NCBI RefSeq assembly: GCF_007993815.1
Contig: NZ_VJWE01000016.1
Location: 248,001 to 312,000 of the forward strand
Source of the DNA: Acidovorax delafieldii
GTDB lineage: Bacteria > Pseudomonadota > Gammaproteobacteria > Burkholderiales > Burkholderiaceae_C
DNA length: 64,000 nucleotides
Direction: 5' to 3'
Below the pieces are notes generated by a model. The model had not been told where the DNA came from, searched no databases, and was given only the letters and a program-made list of their open reading frames with translations. Positions 60,640 to 64,000 of this stretch are shown here, piece by piece. The position numbers were made by a program, and so were the translations under genes. The stretch's first letter is position 1, and each line of letters begins with the position of its first letter.

Positions 60640-60653
60640 CTTGTATATACAGG
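60640..60653 (+). promoter_or_regulatory. HutC-type operator upstream of hutH
   Basis: CTTGTATATACAGG shares TGTATATACA with the site at 57031. It lies nine bases before the hutH start and overlaps its AGGA ribosome binding site, so HutC binding here would block elongation or initiation locally. Confidence 0.72.
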
Positions 60654-60662
60654 ATCAACGCC

Positions 60663-62201
60663 ATGACACACAACGCTTCATCCCTCACCCTGCACCCCGG
60701 CCGCGTCACGCTGGCCGAGCTGCGCCGCATCCACGCGGGCCCCGTGCAACTGGTGCTCGATGCGTCGGCCCGCGCGGGTTTGCAGAAGTCCCTGACCACG
60801 GTGCAGCGCATCGTTGATGAAGACCAGGTCGTCTATGGCATCAACACCGGCTTTGGCAAGCTCGCCAGCACCAAGATTGCGCACGAGCGCCTGGCCGAGC
60901 TGCAGCGCAATCTGGTGCTGTCGCACAGCGTGGGCACGGGCGATGCGCTGCCCGACGACGTGGTGCGCCTCATCCTGGCCACCAAGGCCGTGAGCTTGGC
61001 GCGCGGCCACTCGGGCGTGCGCCCCGAGCTGGTGGATGCGTTGCTGGCCCTGGCCAACGCCAACGTGCTGCCGGTGATTCCGGCCAAGGGCTCGGTGGGC
61101 GCGTCGGGCGACCTGGCGCCGCTGGCGCACATGGCTTGTGTGCTGATTGGTGAAGGCCAGGCCAAGGTGGACGGCAAGGTGGTGCCGGGGGCAGAGGCCA
61201 TGCGCTCCATCGGTTTGCAGCCGTTTGTGCTGGGCCCCAAGGAAGGGCTCGCGCTGCTCAACGGCACGCAGGTGTCCACCGCACTTGCACTGGCCGGGCT
61301 GTTTGGCGCCGAGAGCGTCTTTGCCGCCGCGCTGGTCGCGGGCTGCCTGTCGCTCGAAGCCATTAAGGGTTCGGTCAAACCCTTTGATGCACGCATTCAC
61401 GAGGCACGTGGCCAGGCCGGGCAGATCGCCGTGGCCGCTGCCGTGCGTGCGCTGCTCGACGGCAGCGCCATCGACCCTTCGCACCCGAACTGCGGCCGCG
61501 TGCAAGACCCGTACTCCATCCGCTGCGTGCCGCAGGTGATGGGCGCGTGCCTGGACAACCTGCACCACGCCGCGCGCGTGCTGACCATTGAGGCCAATGC
61601 GGCTTCCGACAACCCCCTGGTGTTCGACAACGGCGACGTAATCTCTGGCGGCAACTTCCACGCCGAGCCCGTGGCCTTTGTGGCCGACATCATTGCGCTG
61701 GCCGTGGCCGAGATCGGTGCGATTTCTGAACGTCGCCTGTCGCTGCTGCTGGACCCAGGCCTGTCAGGCCTGCCCGCCTTCCTGATCCTCGACAGCGGCG
61801 TGAACTCGGGCTTCATGATCGCCCAGGTCACCGCCGCCGCATTGGCGGCCGAGAACCAGTGCCTGGCCAACCCCAGCAGCGTGACCAGTCTGCCGACATC
61901 GGCCAACCAGGAGGACCATGTCTCCATGGCCACCTACGGCGCGCGGCGCCTGGGCGACATGGTGCGCAATGCGGCGGTGATGGTCGGCATCGAGGCCATG
62001 GCCGCTGCGCAGGGCATGGAATTCGACCGCACCCTGAAATCCTCTCCGCTGATCGAAGCGCAATTCGCCGCCATCCGCGAGCGCGTGGCCTACCTGGAGC
62101 AGGACCGTTACCTCGCCCCCGACATCGAAGCCATGCGCGCATGGGCCCAGCAGTCCACCTGGCCTGCAGCGCTCACCCAGTGCCTGCCCAGCTTCGCCTG
62201 A
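60663..62201 (+). CDS. hutH: histidine ammonia-lyase
   Basis: Converts histidine to trans-urocanate and ammonia in the cytoplasm, 512 residues. The internal Ala147-Ser148-Gly149 in [15 protein letters not shown] forms the MIO prosthetic group. Other conserved stretches are [11 protein letters not shown] (about 59) and [12 protein letters not shown] sequence ([13 protein letters not shown], about 280). It is followed by hutU after 39 bases. A repressor gene and an operator precede it. Confidence 0.97.
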   Translation: MTHNASSLTLHPGRVTLAELRRIHAGPVQLVLDASARAGLQKSLTTVQRIVDEDQVVYGINTGFGKLASTKIAHERLAELQRNLVLSHSVGTGDALPDDVVRLILATKAVSLARGHSGVRPELVDALLALANANVLPVIPAKGSVGASGDLAPLAHMACVLIGEGQAKVDGKVVPGAEAMRSIGLQPFVLGPKEGLALLNGTQVSTALALAGLFGAESVFAAALVAGCLSLEAIKGSVKPFDARIHEARGQAGQIAVAAAVRALLDGSAIDPSHPNCGRVQDPYSIRCVPQVMGACLDNLHHAARVLTIEANAASDNPLVFDNGDVISGGNFHAEPVAFVADIIALAVAEIGAISERRLSLLLDPGLSGLPAFLILDSGVNSGFMIAQVTAAALAAENQCLANPSSVTSLPTSANQEDHVSMATYGARRLGDMVRNAAVMVGIEAMAAAQGMEFDRTLKSSPLIEAQFAAIRERVAYLEQDRYLAPDIEAMRAWAQQSTWPAALTQCLPSFA

Positions 62202-62240
62202 TTTTCTCTACGCATACCCCTTGATTCACAGGAGCCCACC

Positions 62241-63965
62241 ATGAACGCCAACGACGCCATCATCGCCGCCGCCTCCAACACCGACCCCCGCCACGACGCC
62301 AGCCGCGTGATCCGCGCGCCGCGCGGCAGCCAGCTCACCTGCAAGAGCTGGCTCACCGAGGCCGCCTACCGCATGATCCAGAACAACCTCGACCCCGAGG
62401 TGGCCGAGCGCCCGCAGGACCTGGTGGTGTACGGCGGCATTGGCCGTGCCGCGCGCAACTGGGAGTGTTTTGACCAGATCCTCGCCTCGCTCAAGGACCT
62501 GAACGACGACGAAACCCTGCTCATTCAGTCCGGCAAGCCCGTGGGCGTGTTCAAGACCCATGCCAACGCACCCCGCGTGCTGCTGGCCAACTCCAACCTG
62601 GTGCCCAAGTGGGCCAACTGGGAACACTTCAGCGAGCTGGACCAGAAGGGCCTGTTCATGTACGGCCAGATGACTGCCGGCAGCTGGATCTACATCGGCA
62701 CGCAAGGCATCGTGCAAGGCACGTACGAGACCTTTGCCGAGGCGGGTCGCAAGCACTTTGGCGGCTCGCTCGAAGGGCGCTGGATCTTGACCGCTGGCCT
62801 GGGCGGCATGGGCGGCGCGCAGCCGCTGGCCGCTACCTTTGCGGGCGCGGTGTCGCTCAACATCGAATGCCAGCAAAGCAGCATCGACTTCCGCCTGCGC
62901 ACGCGCTATGTGGACAAGCAGGCGCGTGACATTGACCACGCGTTCGAGCTGATCCAGCAGCACACCGCGGCCAAGGAGGCCGTGTCGATTGCCCTGCTGG
63001 GCAACGCCGCAGAAATCCTGCCCGAGCTGGTGCGCCGTGCCAAGGCCGGTGGCCTCAAGCCCGACTTGGTCACCGACCAGACCTCGGCCCACGACCTCGT
63101 CAACGGCTACTTGCCCGCAGGTTGGACGGTGGCCCAGTGGCGCGCCGCGCAGCAGGACGTGACACAGCACGAGGTGCTGAAGAAGGCCGCTGCCAAGTCC
63201 TGCGCCGTGCATGTGCAGGCCATGCTCGACTTCCAGCACATGGGCATCCCGGTGGTGGACTACGGCAACAACATCCGCCAGGTGGCGTTTGACGAAGGCG
63301 TGAAGAACGCGTTCGACTTCCCCGGCTTTGTGCCCGCCTACATCCGCCCGCTGTTCTGCGAGGGCAAGGGCCCGTTCCGTTGGGTGGCCCTGTCGGGTGA
63401 CCCGGAAGACATCCGCAAGACCGACGCCAAGATCAAGGAACTGTTCCCCGAGAACAAGCACGTGCACCGCTGGCTTGACATGGCGGGCGAGCGCATTGCC
63501 TTTCAGGGTCTGCCGGCACGCATCTGCTGGCTGGGCCTGGGCGAGCGCCACATTGCGGGCCTGGCCTTCAACGAGATGGTGAAGAACGGTGAGCTCAAGG
63601 CGCCCATCGTGATCGGCCGCGACCACCTGGACACCGGCAGCGTGGCCAGCCCCAACCGCGAGACCGAAGGCATGAAGGACGGCACCGACGCCGTGAGCGA
63701 CTGGCCGCTGCTCAACGCCTTGCTCAACACCTCGGGCGGCGCCACCTGGGTCAGCCTGCACCACGGCGGGGGCGTGGGCATGGGTTACTCGCAGCACTCG
63801 GGCATGGTCATCGTGGCCGACGGCACTGAAGCTGCGGCCCAGCGCCTTGCCAATGTGCTGGTCAACGACTGCGGCAGCGGCGTGATGCGCCATGCCGATG
63901 CTGGCTACGAGCTGGCGGTGGAGACGGCCAAGAAGCAGGGCCTGAAGCTGCCCATGGTGAAGTGA
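62241..63965 (+). CDS. hutU: urocanate hydratase
   Basis: NAD-dependent hydratase of 574 residues that converts urocanate to imidazolone propionate. Motifs seen are [16 protein letters not shown] (about 69-84), [26 protein letters not shown], the NAD-binding region, [16 protein letters not shown], and [16 protein letters not shown] near the C-terminus. The start has AGGAG ahead of it. It ends 35 bases before the window edge; further hut genes (hutI, hutF/G or hutD) would be expected beyond it. Confidence 0.97.
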   Translation: MNANDAIIAAASNTDPRHDASRVIRAPRGSQLTCKSWLTEAAYRMIQNNLDPEVAERPQDLVVYGGIGRAARNWECFDQILASLKDLNDDETLLIQSGKPVGVFKTHANAPRVLLANSNLVPKWANWEHFSELDQKGLFMYGQMTAGSWIYIGTQGIVQGTYETFAEAGRKHFGGSLEGRWILTAGLGGMGGAQPLAATFAGAVSLNIECQQSSIDFRLRTRYVDKQARDIDHAFELIQQHTAAKEAVSIALLGNAAEILPELVRRAKAGGLKPDLVTDQTSAHDLVNGYLPAGWTVAQWRAAQQDVTQHEVLKKAAAKSCAVHVQAMLDFQHMGIPVVDYGNNIRQVAFDEGVKNAFDFPGFVPAYIRPLFCEGKGPFRWVALSGDPEDIRKTDAKIKELFPENKHVHRWLDMAGERIAFQGLPARICWLGLGERHIAGLAFNEMVKNGELKAPIVIGRDHLDTGSVASPNRETEGMKDGTDAVSDWPLLNALLNTSGGATWVSLHHGGGVGMGYSQHSGMVIVADGTEAAAQRLANVLVNDCGSGVMRHADAGYELAVETAKKQGLKLPMVK

Positions 63966-64000
63966 AGGGGCGAGGGAGGGAATGACAGGAATGTGAAAAA

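Overview
The window is high-GC betaproteobacterial DNA, most likely Comamonadaceae and close to Acidovorax. That placement is an inference. It rests on the fused aroA-cmk gene, the gyrA-serC-pheA-tyrA-aroA/cmk-rpsA-ihfB-lapA-lapB gene order, a phasin, a tmRNA tag reading ANDERFALAA, and families of short dispersed repeats. Nearly all of it is ordinary chromosome. I found no phage, insertion sequence, CRISPR array, rRNA or frameshifted gene.

Layout. 1-2.6 kb: a glycine-zipper envelope protein and an ArsC/Spx-like protein, then folC. 2.6-7.1 kb: dedD-like SPOR gene, cvpA, purF (the enterobacterial folC-dedD-cvpA-purF order) and gltX. 7.1-7.9 kb: six tRNA genes, a tandemly duplicated Ala-Glu-Asp unit. 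8-11 kb: a MASE3-PAS-PAS-GGDEF-EAL protein. 11-13.2 kb: a short-chain dehydrogenase and a ferric-iron binding protein, each with a candidate operator. 13.5-15.7 kb: a phasin with two PhaR-like sites, a histone-deacetylase-family protein and a thioesterase. 15.9-22.6 kb: pncB, a NhaD-like antiporter, a 2-hydroxyacid dehydrogenase, rmuC and an MFS transporter. 22.6-31.4 kb: a LOG protein, crcB, a TRAP transporter divergent from a winged-helix regulator and a fused hydantoinase/oxoprolinase. 31.5-37.9 kb: a six-gene Mrp/Pha cation/proton antiporter operon read leftward. 38-50.7 kb: comEA-like gene, lapB, lapA, ihfB, rpsA, aroA-cmk, tyrA, pheA, serC, gyrA, all leftward. 50.9-53.5 kb: ompA-like gene, ubiG, gph and tmRNA. 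53.8-56.7 kb: a Cpx-like stress cluster. 57-64 kb: a NitT/TauT-type ABC transporter with hutC, hutH and hutU.

The least explained DNA is between genes. A 227-bp element at 37886-38112 has perfect 31-bp terminal inverted repeats and nested internal hairpins, and it lies in the leader of the antiporter operon. Three copies of a C-rich repeat of about 123 bp each follow a stop codon directly, in the direction of the gene (after nhaD, mnhC and tyrA). About ten copies of a two-hairpin repeat of about 50 bp are scattered through the window, and one lies inside aroA, where it appears to be translated as an insertion.

Genes that seem to work together: the TRAP transporter, regulator and hydantoinase may take up and hydrolyse a cyclic amide. 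The ABC transporter and hut genes share HutC-type palindromes and probably take up and degrade histidine or urocanate. The spy-like gene, an unknown gene, a response regulator and a histidine kinase form an envelope-stress operon with a CpxR-like box upstream.
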